Assembly (NCBI GenBank): GCA_963710675.1
Contig: CAVQBE010000017.1
Location: 62,001-126,000, forward strand
Length of the DNA: 64,000 nt
Direction of reading: 5' to 3'
Source: JACCZX01 sp963710675
GTDB lineage: Bacteria > Pseudomonadota > Gammaproteobacteria > Burkholderiales > Burkholderiaceae_F
Shown: one piece after another, positions 47,827-55,933 of the stretch
Position numbering within the stretch: the first letter of the stretch is position 1
Layout: each line of letters starts with the position of its first letter
Notes under the pieces: generated by a model
Database searches by the model: none
Told to the model about the DNA's origin: nothing
What the model saw: the letters and a program-made list of their open reading frames with translations, nothing else
Translations under genes and position numbers: made by a program

Positions 47827-49872
47827 CTAAGTGCGCACGCCGGCACGATGTCGCGCAGCCAAGGTCAGCGCGCCAAGCAGCCTAGCTGCCAGAGAGGCAA
47901 TGAACCGCCACCTCCACCCCCACCGGTCGGCGGTGGCGCCCCACCGGTTGGTGCGGCTTGCGCAACCGTTAGCGTCGCCGGTGGGCTAACGATTGTTGAA
48001 ACAAGATTCGTTATCGTCACCGAATAGGTCGCGCCCGTGTCGCTCTGAACAGTCGGAGGAGTCGTGTAAGCAGCGCTAGTAGCACCTGCAATCGGTACTC
48101 CGTCTCGCTGCCATTGATATGTCAAAGGCCCCAGCCCCGCGGCTCCCACGTGGAAGCTCGCTTGCTGTCCCGCAGTTACGGTGATGCCTTGCGGAGAACT
48201 TCTGATTGTCGGAGCGAGGCCGGCATCGAGCAATCCGGCACCGCATAGGCCTACGTAAGCACCACCGGCTGCACACGCGCTACTGGCCGGGAATGGCCGA
48301 GCGTTTGTGGTGATAAAGGATCGAACATCGGACGCCGAAGAGTTCGGAAGCAGCGACTTGACCAACGCCGCCACACCCGCGACGTGAGGCGATGCTGCAC
48401 TTGTGCCAGTGAAGCCGGCGTAGGCGGGCCCGGAGGATTGACCGTTTGTGCTCGCTCGAGTGGTATTGCCAAATAACACGGTTGACCAAATGCGAAAGCC
48501 CCACCAGTTGGGATCGTCCGTCTCACCGCCTGCACCAAGTACGCTCGGTGAACCACCTCCAGGCGCGCTGATAGTCACACTCGATCCAATGTTCGCGTAG
48601 TCGGCATTTTCGCCGTTAATCGTGTGTGCCGTTACCCCAATGGCACCGGTGCAGTTTGCAGGCGCGATGACACCGTTCACTGCGTCGTTCCCGCTAGCAG
48701 CCACCACTACCGCTCCGGTTGCTATCGCATCGGTAACTGCGCTTTGCAACGTCGGACCACAAGTATCACCACCACCCAGACTCAAATTAATGACCTGCGC
48801 CGGGGTTGGATTGGGCGGAACCCCGTTGACCGGCAAGCCCGCCGCCCACCGTATCCCTTCGGCGATATCTGATAACGCGCCACCGCACTTGCCCAGCGCC
48901 CGCACCGGCAATATGCGTACATTCCAGGCAACGCCCGCAACGCCCAACGCGTTGTTGGTAGTGGCAGCAGCAATACCCGCCACGTGACTTCCATGCCAAC
49001 TGCTGCTCGAATCTCCGGCATCTCCGTCATCACACACCGACGGGTACATCACCTTTTCTTGAGCCGTGACCCAGTCACCCGGATCGGAAGGATCCGCATC
49101 CCGCCCGTCACCGTCGTTCGCGACAAAATTTGCTGGCACAGCAGCTACGTTGCCTGAAATGAAGTCATAGCCACCTAAGAAACGTCGCAGTGGGTTGATA
49201 AACACCGCTGAAGTTCGCATTTCCATTTAGGTCTGGATGGTTGACGATCCCGGTGTCGATGATCGCAATGACTACGCTGCTGGCGCCCGTAGTGACGTCC
49301 CACGCAACCGGCGTATTGCTGGCGCCGGTAGCTGGCGCGGACTTGGTGCCACCTGTTGCCACCGGCCCCGTAAAGGTAGAAGTGGGAGCAAACAGATTCC
49401 ATTGTCTTTGTCCAAAGAGCGGCTCGTTAGGTATGGCCAGCTTCTTAAGCAGGATATCCGGCTCAGCGTATTCGACGGACGGATCGCTCGCTAAGCGGGC
49501 CGCTGCGGCCTTTGCCCCCGACAGGCTCAGCGGAGTGTCCAATTCAACAAGTGCTGCGCTCCCGGCCATCGTGCGCACGGACTTCATACGGACACCTGCC
49601 GTCGCTGATAAGCCCTGCATTCGCGACGCCGACATCGGCTGCGCGAGTTCGCTTGGCGAGGCGCTGCGCAATTTGACGATCAGCCGCGACACAATTTGCT
49701 CAGGCTTTACGACAATTGAAGACACCTGTCCCTTTGGCGGCGCCTGCTTGGCAGTCAGCTTTGGAGTGGGCGGCACCGCAAAGGCGACGCCCGCTAGTAA
49801 TGCGCCAGCCAAGACAAACAGTCGACGGCTCACGGCTTTTCCTTTCAGCGAATGGCTGGCGCGGCGCGTCAT
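47827..49872 (-). CDS. Secreted S8 subtilisin-like peptidase B with GlyGly-CTERM-like tail, frame broken twice
   Basis: The joined product of about 680 residues has a signal peptide (RRLFVLAGALLAGVAFA), an I9-like propeptide (SRLIVKLRSASPS to VEYAEPDILL), Asp block VVIAIIDTGIVNHPDLNGN, His block SSWHGSHVAGIAAAT, Asn in VVAASGND and Ser block GTSAASPHVAGVAALVK. An Ig-like domain follows, then a glycine run, LPLWQL, a hydrophobic stretch and a basic end. The frame breaks near 49190 (after HPDLNGN) and near 47880. Correcting the latter gives a complete GlyGly-CTERM tail ending at 47827. Its ATG overlaps the stop of the upstream propeptide-like gene (ATGA). It is a paralogue of subtilase A. Confidence 0.88.
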
Positions 49873-50216
49873 CTAATTGTCAGCATCGAATCGACTTCGA
49901 CGTACTCGAAATTGCCCGAGGCACGCACGCGTTCGACCAATTTCGGCACATCGGCGCGCTGCGCCGGGGCGGTCAGGTGGACGATGTGTGCATCGCCAGC
50001 CATTGGCCGCACATACTTAACGCCCGCCATTTCGCCCAATGCCGCTTGGATCGGCCTGACCACCGCCACTGAATCGCTCGTTGCTATCCGAGGTTTAACA
50101 ATGATTGCTGCAACAACCGGGGCATCCGACGAAGCCATGGAAGCAGGCGCAGAGCAAGCGGCGAGCGCTACCGGGAACAGCACTAAGACGGCAACAAACG
50201 CTCGGGCGAAATGCAT
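49869..50216 (-). CDS. Small lipoprotein resembling a stand-alone subtilase (I9-like) propeptide
   Basis: The 115-residue protein has a lipobox VALAAC (Cys21). The mature part, IIVKPRIATS to FEYVEVDSMLTIR, lines up by eye with the propeptides of both downstream subtilases: a start like IVK-R, a middle AGV-(K/R)-VRPMAG, then HIVHLTAPA and (F/V)EYVE-D near the end. It has no protease domain. Stand-alone I9-type proteins act as intramolecular-chaperone-like folding helpers or as inhibitors. It overlaps subtilase B by 4 bases (ATGA), so it is translationally coupled to it. This looks like a dedicated inhibitor or chaperone anchored in the membrane. The function is inferred. Confidence 0.72.
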   Translation of the reverse strand: MHFARAFVAVLVLFPVALAACSAPASMASSDAPVVAAIIVKPRIATSDSVAVVRPIQAALGEMAGVKYVRPMAGDAHIVHLTAPAQRADVPKLVERVRASGNFEYVEVDSMLTIR

Positions 50217-50296
50217 TGCGCGGATTTCGAGTTTGGTTGGGTGCCCGTAAGGGCCGAATACCTATGCAACGGTACCGACATTCCACCAACGCGCCT

Positions 50297-50318
50297 GTCA
50301 GCCAAAAGGCGTACCGCG
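50297..50318. repeat. 22-base repeat copy 2
   Basis: This is the same sequence as at 47729-47750 with one mismatch at its 18th base. It lies in the 141-base gap between the gapA stop and the propeptide-like gene start. On the minus strand it ends in GCCTTTTGG after a short AGGC arm, like a terminator for gapA. Confidence 0.7.
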
Positions 50319-50357
50319 AGGCAGCCTGCGTAAAGAAATAAGCGCCCCGCGAGCCGG

Positions 50358-51368
50358 TTATTTGGCGTTCATCAGCGCAACCGCCGTATCCAGCATGCGG
50401 TTTGAAAAGCCCCACTCGTTGTCATACCAGCTCGAAACCTTGACCAGGCGGCCTGTCACTTTGGTAAGGGTCGCGTCGAAGATCGACGAACGCGGATCGT
50501 GATTGAAATCGCTGGATACGAGCGGTGCGGTGTTTACACCGAGAATTCCTTTCAACTCCCCGTCGGCCGCTGCCTGCATGATCGCGTTCACTTCGTCGAC
50601 TGTCGTATCACGCGCGGCTATAAATGTCAGATCGACCAGCGACACGTTGATCGTCGGCACACGGATCGCAAACCCATCGAGCTTGCCGTTTAACTCCGGC
50701 ATCACCAGCCCGACGGCAGAAGCCGCGCCGGTCTTTGTGGGAATCATGTTGTGCGCCGCGGCGCGAGCGCGGCGCAGGTCTTCGTGATAGACGTCCGTCA
50801 GTACCTGATCGTTCGTGTACGAGTGCACGGTCGTCATCAGTCCGCTGATCAGGCCAATCTTCTCGTGCAGCGGTTTCACCAACGGTGCAAGGCAATTGGT
50901 CGTGCACGAGGCATTCGAAATCACCGTGTGTGCGGCCTTCAGGCTGCGATCGTTAACGCCGTAAACAATCGTCGCGTCGACATCCTTGCCGCCGGGTGCC
51001 GAGATGATGACTTTCTTCGCGCCTGCTTTTAGGTGCGCCGATGCCTTTTCCTTGGTTGTGAAAAAGCCGGTGCACTCGAAGACAACATCGACGCCTAGTT
51101 CGGCCCATGGCAGTTCGGCCGGATTTCGTTGCGCGAGCACGCGGATGCGATCGCCGTTAACAACCATTGAATCACCGTCGGCTACTGCGGTGCCGGGAAA
51201 GGGGCCGTGCGCCGTGTCGTACTTGGTGAGGTGAGCGTTGGTCTTGGGGTCACCCAGGTCGTTGATGGCAACAATCTGAAGATCGTGCTTCTCACCCGCT
51301 TCGTAGTGCGCGCGCAGAATGTTGCGACCGATGCGACCGTAACCGTTGATTGCAACCTTGACTGTCAT
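50358..51368 (-). CDS. gapA: Glyceraldehyde-3-phosphate dehydrogenase
   Basis: The intact 336-residue NAD-dependent enzyme forms 1,3-bisphosphoglycerate. It has VAINGYGRIGRNILRA at the start, the catalytic cysteine in SNASCTTNCLAPL near residue 155, PTKTGAASAVGLVMPELNG, and SWYDNEWGFSNRML near the C-terminus. The ATG is at 51368 with AGAGG 9 bases before it. It shares its first base with the last base of the tkt stop (TGATG), so it is coupled to tkt. In related bacteria pgk usually follows directly. Here the protease locus separates them. Confidence 0.96.
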   Translation of the reverse strand: MTVKVAINGYGRIGRNILRAHYEAGEKHDLQIVAINDLGDPKTNAHLTKYDTAHGPFPGTAVADGDSMVVNGDRIRVLAQRNPAELPWAELGVDVVFECTGFFTTKEKASAHLKAGAKKVIISAPGGKDVDATIVYGVNDRSLKAAHTVISNASCTTNCLAPLVKPLHEKIGLISGLMTTVHSYTNDQVLTDVYHEDLRRARAAAHNMIPTKTGAASAVGLVMPELNGKLDGFAIRVPTINVSLVDLTFIAARDTTVDEVNAIMQAAADGELKGILGVNTAPLVSSDFNHDPRSSIFDATLTKVTGRLVKVSSWYDNEWGFSNRMLDTAVALMNAK

Positions 51369-53428
51369 CAATGCGAACCTCTTTTTATGACTTGCGTTAC
51401 GGTGGCAACGACGTTGTCAACCGTAAATCCGAAATACTTGAATACATCTTTCTCCGGCGCCGACTCGCCGAATCGGTCCAATCCAATAACAGCCCCGCTT
51501 GCACGCACGTACTTCCACCAAAAGTCAGTTACCCCCGCTTCGATCGCTATGCGCGGCAGCCCCTCCGGCAAAACGGTCGATTTGTACTTCGGCGGCTGGC
51601 GGTCGAACACCGATGTCGATGGCATCGATACAACGCGCACACTGATGCCCTGTTCGGAGAGGGCTTTTTGCGCAGCAGCTGCGAGACCAACTTCCGAGCC
51701 GGTTGCGATTAACACCGCCCGCGCTCCCTTCAGCCCACCGTCGGCTTCGCTGATCACATAGGCTCCGCGGCGAATCGCTGCGGTGTCGACGTCACGTGCG
51801 ATAAATGGCACCGATTGTCTTGAAAACAGCAAGCTGCTCGGTCCATCGACTCGTTCGATAGCCGCCGCCCAGGCGACCAAAGATTCGACCGTATCCGCCG
51901 GCCGCCAGACGTCCATATTCGGGATCAACCGCAACGTAGCCGCGTGCTCGACGGCCTGATGCGTCGGTCCGTCTTCCCCAAGACCAATAGAGTCGTGTGT
52001 AAATACATAGATCACGCGCAGCTTCATTAGCGCTGCCATCCGCAACGCGTTGCGCGCGTAATCGGAGAACGTCAAAAACGTACCAGCGAACGGGATGTAA
52101 CCGCCGTGCAGCGCGATGCCGCTCGAAATCGCGCACATGCCGAACTCTCGCACGCCATAGTTGATGTGGCGGCCATCGAGATGATCGGGCCGCAGCGGTC
52201 CGGTCTTGCTCCACTTCGTGTAGTTGCTTCCGGTCAGGTCAGCGGAACCTCCGATGACTTCCGGCAGCGCGGGTGCAATTGCTTCCAGCGCCAGCAGCGA
52301 TGCCTTCCGCGTCGACACTGCTTCGCGTTTCTCGGTTGCGGCTGCGATGGCCTGATCGCGCGCCGCAAAATAGCTTGCCGGCAAGTCGCACGCATGGCGC
52401 CGTTCGAACTCACCTGCTTCTTGCGGAAAGCGCTCGGAGTACGCTTGAAAAAGCTGATTCCACTTCGCCTCTCGTTCGTCGCCTGCCTTCTTGGCATCCC
52501 AGGCGGAATACGCCTCGTCAGGTACCACGAAAGACGTGTGCGGCCATCCCAGCGCGGCACGCGTTGCCTCGACCTCTTTTTCTCCCAGCGCCTCCCCGTG
52601 CGCCTTCTCGGTGCCCGCCCGGTTAGGGGAGCCTTTGCCGATAATCGTCTTCGCCACGATCAGCGTCGGCTTCGCAGTTTGGCGTTTTGCTTCGCCAATC
52701 GCGCGGTCGACCGCTTCGACATCATGGCCATCGATCGGTCCGATCACGTGCCAGCCGTAGGCCTCGAACCGTTGTGGCGTGTTGTCGGTAAACCAGTCCT
52801 TGACCTCACCGTCGATAGAAATTCCGTTGTCGTCATAGACGGCGATCAATCTGTTCAGCTGCCACGTGCCGGCGAGCGAGGCCGCTTCGTGCGAAATACC
52901 TTCCATCATGCAGCCATCACCGACGAAGACGTAGGTGTAGTGATTGACGATCTCGAACGCCGGCCGATTGAATTCGGCGGCAAGCAATTTTTCGGCGAGC
53001 GCCATACCGACGGCGTTCGCAAACCCTTGCCCGAGCGGCCCGGTTGTCGTTTCCACTCCTGGAGTGACGCCGAGCTCTGGGTGGCCAGGAGTACGGCTAT
53101 GTAGCTGCCGGAACTTCCGTAATTCGTCCAACGGCAAGTCGTACCCCGTCAGATGCAGCAATGCGTATTGCAGCATTGAGCCATGGCCATTGGAGAGAAC
53201 GAAGCGGTCGCGATTCGGCCAGCGGGGATTGGCGGGATTGTGCGAAAGATGACGACCCCAAAGCGCAACCGAAATCTCGGCCATGCCCATCGGCATGCCA
53301 GGATGGCCGGAGTTGGCGGCCTGGACGGCATCCATGGCCAGTGCGCGAATGGCGTTGGCCATCATCGTCACCGGCATTTCGGATAACGCAAAAGGCGCGC
53401 TGACTTTATCCTTGAACCGGTCGTTCAT
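51368..53428 (-). CDS. tkt: Transketolase
   Basis: The intact 686-residue thiamine-diphosphate enzyme interconverts sugar phosphates of the pentose phosphate pathway. It has NSGHPGMPMGMAEISVALW near residue 40, the ThDP-binding GDGCMMEGISHEAASLAGTW near 160 and IYVFTHDSIGLGEDGPTHQ near 475. I start at ATG 53428; the frame is open to 53563 but the extension is unlike transketolases. There is no strong ribosome site before either start. It is the first gene of the glycolytic minus-strand block, so the operon promoter lies in 53429-53861. Confidence 0.95.
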   Translation of the reverse strand: MNDRFKDKVSAPFALSEMPVTMMANAIRALAMDAVQAANSGHPGMPMGMAEISVALWGRHLSHNPANPRWPNRDRFVLSNGHGSMLQYALLHLTGYDLPLDELRKFRQLHSRTPGHPELGVTPGVETTTGPLGQGFANAVGMALAEKLLAAEFNRPAFEIVNHYTYVFVGDGCMMEGISHEAASLAGTWQLNRLIAVYDDNGISIDGEVKDWFTDNTPQRFEAYGWHVIGPIDGHDVEAVDRAIGEAKRQTAKPTLIVAKTIIGKGSPNRAGTEKAHGEALGEKEVEATRAALGWPHTSFVVPDEAYSAWDAKKAGDEREAKWNQLFQAYSERFPQEAGEFERRHACDLPASYFAARDQAIAAATEKREAVSTRKASLLALEAIAPALPEVIGGSADLTGSNYTKWSKTGPLRPDHLDGRHINYGVREFGMCAISSGIALHGGYIPFAGTFLTFSDYARNALRMAALMKLRVIYVFTHDSIGLGEDGPTHQAVEHAATLRLIPNMDVWRPADTVESLVAWAAAIERVDGPSSLLFSRQSVPFIARDVDTAAIRRGAYVISEADGGLKGARAVLIATGSEVGLAAAAQKALSEQGISVRVVSMPSTSVFDRQPPKYKSTVLPEGLPRIAIEAGVTDFWWKYVRASGAVIGLDRFGESAPEKDVFKYFGFTVDNVVATVTQVIKRGSH

Positions 53429-53861
53429 CTGTGCCACGGCTGCGAAGGTTGAAATGGTAGCAAAGCGGTTGAATTTCCCGCATGGGCGCGCCACTTGCAA
53501 TGCATCGTTACAACTCCATTTAAGAGCGTAACGCTCAGTGAAATACTGTGTGTGGTTGATCAATGCGCGGCGATTTCAGATATGATGCGCCGCTTTTCCA
53601 AATTCGATCCGGAACCAAAGGAAGCAACGGGCGCCAGACCTTTGTTACGCAAATAAGCGCAGGGTTTTTGTTTTGCGAACGAGCGAAGGCAACGAGCCGT
53701 TAGGCAGCACTCCCGTCATAGCCAGCAGGGCGACTCTAGGGAAATTTTTCCTCGGGTTGCATGACTCACACGCCGCGCCACAGCGCGTGAGTCCCGGATC
53801 GTGGGGTTGCGACGCAAGTCGCGCTTCAGGTCGATTAGGGCGGACCTGCTGGGGGACGAAG
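53429..53861. promoter_or_regulatory. 433-base non-coding divergent region between tkt and speD-speE
   Basis: No gene is supported here. On the plus strand TATGAT at 53581-53586 could be a -10 element for speD-speE, although the -35 is weak. A long leader of about 270 bases follows and includes a stable hairpin at 53763-53793 (GACTCAC/GTGAGTC with an inner CGC/GCG). The open plus-strand frame from 53673 lacks family similarity before 53862. Confidence 0.4.
53763..53793 (+). promoter_or_regulatory. Leader hairpin upstream of speD-speE
   Basis: GACTCAC pairs with GTGAGTC, continued by CGC/GCG after one mismatch, about 70 bases before the start codon. It might be a control element in the messenger leader. 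No riboswitch class is recognised. Confidence 0.35.
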
Positions 53862-55181
53862 ATGAATGGCCTTCACCTGACTGGCGATCTGTTCGACTGC
53901 AGCTGTAGCGCAGCGCTTTTAACGGATCTTGAATCACTTTCCAGGACTTGCCGCGACGCGACGAACGAGTCGAAGCTGACGATCGTCGATCAGGCATGGC
54001 ATCGATTTCCGGAGTGGAACGGCGAGCCCGGTGGCATCACCGGGACGATCTTGCTCGCCGAATCGCATCTGGCGATTCACACGTGGCCGGAGCGAAGCGG
54101 CGTAACGCTGGACGTCTACGTCTGCAATTTCACCGATGACAATACGGGCAAGGCCGAGCAGTTGTTCGAAGCGTTGATGCTCGCCTTTAGGCCAAAGAGT
54201 CAAGTGGTCAATCGCATCACACGGGGCGATTTGGCCGCCGGCACGGTGGGTGACCCCGCGACCAAGCGGGCCGAACCTGAAAGGGATGACCTAATTTTTG
54301 ACTGGCTCAACGCGCATTCAGGCTACGGCACGACGACCACTAAAACTCTGGCGCAGATTCAATCGCCGTACCAGAAGGTAGAGGTCTACGACACGCAACA
54401 GTTCGGCAAGCTTTTTCGGCTCGATGGACGCATGATGACGTCCGAGGCCGATGAGTTTTTCTACCACGAGTGCATGACGCACCCAGCGGCGCTGGTGCAT
54501 CCGAATCCCGAATCGATTTTGATAATCGGCGGTGGCGACGGCGGCTCAACGGAAGAGCTGCTAAAGCATCCAAGCGTCAAGCGCATCGTGATGGCGGAGC
54601 TCGATCCGGTCGTGATCGACGTGTCAAAGCAATGGCTCGGTGCAATCCACAGAGGCGCCTTCAACGACCCGCGCCTTGAGGTATCGATTGGCGACGGTTT
54701 CGAATTTGTGAAGTCCACGACCGAACGATTCGACATGATCGTGCTGGACCTTACCGACCCGGATACGCCGGCATTCCACCTGTACTCCGAGCAGTTCTTC
54801 AAGATGTGTCAGCGCATCCTGCGGCCGGGAGGCATGTTGACGCTGCATCTCGGCTCGCCGGTTTACCAGGCCGAAACAGTGCGAAAAAATACAGCCAATC
54901 TGCGCAGGGTTTTCCGTCACGTCGCGCCGATTTCGCTATTCGTACCGCTTTATGGTTCCTTGTGGTGCCTTGCGGTGGCAAGCGACACCGTCGACCCGCG
55001 AACGACTACTACCGAAGTTATCGCCCAACGGATTAGCGAGCGGCGTGTCGGCGACTTGCGTTACTACCATCCCGCGCTGCACTCAGCGCTGTTTACTTTG
55101 CCGCTGTTTGTGCAGGATTTGGTGCAGCCCAAAGCGATCGCCCAGGAGACGGTGCGCGTGGCTCAGTTACAAGCGGCCTAG
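53862..55181 (+). CDS. Fused S-adenosylmethionine decarboxylase-spermidine synthase
   Basis: The 439-residue protein joins two polyamine enzymes. Residues 1 to about 130 are a short bacterial SpeD: GLHLTGDLFDC, then ESHLAIHTWPERSG, whose Ser would self-cleave to the pyruvoyl group, and VYVCNF with the conserved Cys. Residues about 170 to 439 are SpeE: YQKVEVYDTQQFGKLFRLDG, the decarboxylated-AdoMet site IIGGGDGGSTEELLKH, LDLTDPDTPA. The fusion makes decarboxylated AdoMet and uses it to form spermidine. I choose ATG 53862 because GGGGGA precedes it and the SpeD fold starts here. It is followed by rsmE at 20 bases. Confidence 0.92.
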   Translation: MNGLHLTGDLFDCSCSAALLTDLESLSRTCRDATNESKLTIVDQAWHRFPEWNGEPGGITGTILLAESHLAIHTWPERSGVTLDVYVCNFTDDNTGKAEQLFEALMLAFRPKSQVVNRITRGDLAAGTVGDPATKRAEPERDDLIFDWLNAHSGYGTTTTKTLAQIQSPYQKVEVYDTQQFGKLFRLDGRMMTSEADEFFYHECMTHPAALVHPNPESILIIGGGDGGSTEELLKHPSVKRIVMAELDPVVIDVSKQWLGAIHRGAFNDPRLEVSIGDGFEFVKSTTERFDMIVLDLTDPDTPAFHLYSEQFFKMCQRILRPGGMLTLHLGSPVYQAETVRKNTANLRRVFRHVAPISLFVPLYGSLWCLAVASDTVDPRTTTTEVIAQRISERRVGDLRYYHPALHSALFTLPLFVQDLVQPKAIAQETVRVAQLQAA

Positions 55182-55201
55182 CGTTCAGCAATTGTTCGAC
55201 C

Positions 55202-55933
55202 ATGCGAGCGGCGCGTTTTTTTTTGGACGAGCCGCTCGCGACAAGTACAAGGATCGAACTTCCGGAGCGAATCGCTCACCACGCCCTGCGCGTTCTGCGC
55301 TTGCGCGATCGAGATCCCATCGTGTTGTTCAACGGCAGCGGGGGCGAGTTTGCCGCGCAGTTGTCTGTCAACGGATCGCACGCTTACGCAACGATCGACA
55401 CGTTCGCACCGGTAGAGCGCGAGACGTCGCTTCGAGTCACGCTGATCCAGTCGTGGGTGGCCGCTGACAAGCTCGATTGGATCGTAGAGAAATCGGTCGA
55501 GCTCGGTGTTGAATCGATCCGGCTCGCACCCGCCCAACGTTCCGTCGTCCGGATCTCCGGAGAGCGGGTGGACAAAAGGATCAATCGTCTGCGCGAGCTG
55601 ATCGTTGCGGCGTGTTCTCAATGCGGACGTAACCGAATTCCATCCATCGAGGCGAGCCCAACGCTTGCTGCATCCTTGGAAGCGCGCCTCGGTGACGATC
55701 TGCGTGGGGCGTTGCTGCACCCCGGAGCGGAACTGCCGCTGATAACTGCCGCTTCGAAAAGGAACATCATGCTCGCGGTGGGACCGGAAGGCGGCTTTGA
55801 CGATGATGAACTCGCACTTGCACGTAGGCTGGGCTACGCCGCGTGTCACCTTGGACCGCGAGTGTTGCGTACCGAGACTGCGGCGCCTGCTGCGCTGGCA
55901 GCACTGCAGGCAGTAGCGGGGGATTTCGGCTAG
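55202..55933 (+). CDS. rsmE: 16S rRNA (uracil-1498-N3)-methyltransferase
   Basis: The intact 243-residue SPOUT methyltransferase modifies U1498 of 16S rRNA using AdoMet. It has HHALRVLRLRDRDPIVLFNGSGGE in the N-terminal PUA-like part (split in two helices), SVELGVESIRLAPAQRSV, LAVGPEGGFDDDEL and LGPRVLRTETAAPAAL, the knot-forming C-terminus. It is encoded just after speD-speE and overlaps the convergent maeB stop by three bases. Confidence 0.95.
   Translation: MRAARFFLDEPLATSTRIELPERIAHHALRVLRLRDRDPIVLFNGSGGEFAAQLSVNGSHAYATIDTFAPVERETSLRVTLIQSWVAADKLDWIVEKSVELGVESIRLAPAQRSVVRISGERVDKRINRLRELIVAACSQCGRNRIPSIEASPTLAASLEARLGDDLRGALLHPGAELPLITAASKRNIMLAVGPEGGFDDDELALARRLGYAACHLGPRVLRTETAAPAALAALQAVAGDFG

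Noticed and set aside
52106..53104. A 332-codon open frame antisense to tkt
   Set aside because: It is fully contained in intact tkt and its composition is that of a mirror frame.
53673..53861. N-terminal extension of the SpeD-SpeE fusion from 53673
   Set aside because: These 63 codons have no SpeD similarity and the family fold starts at the ATG at 53862.
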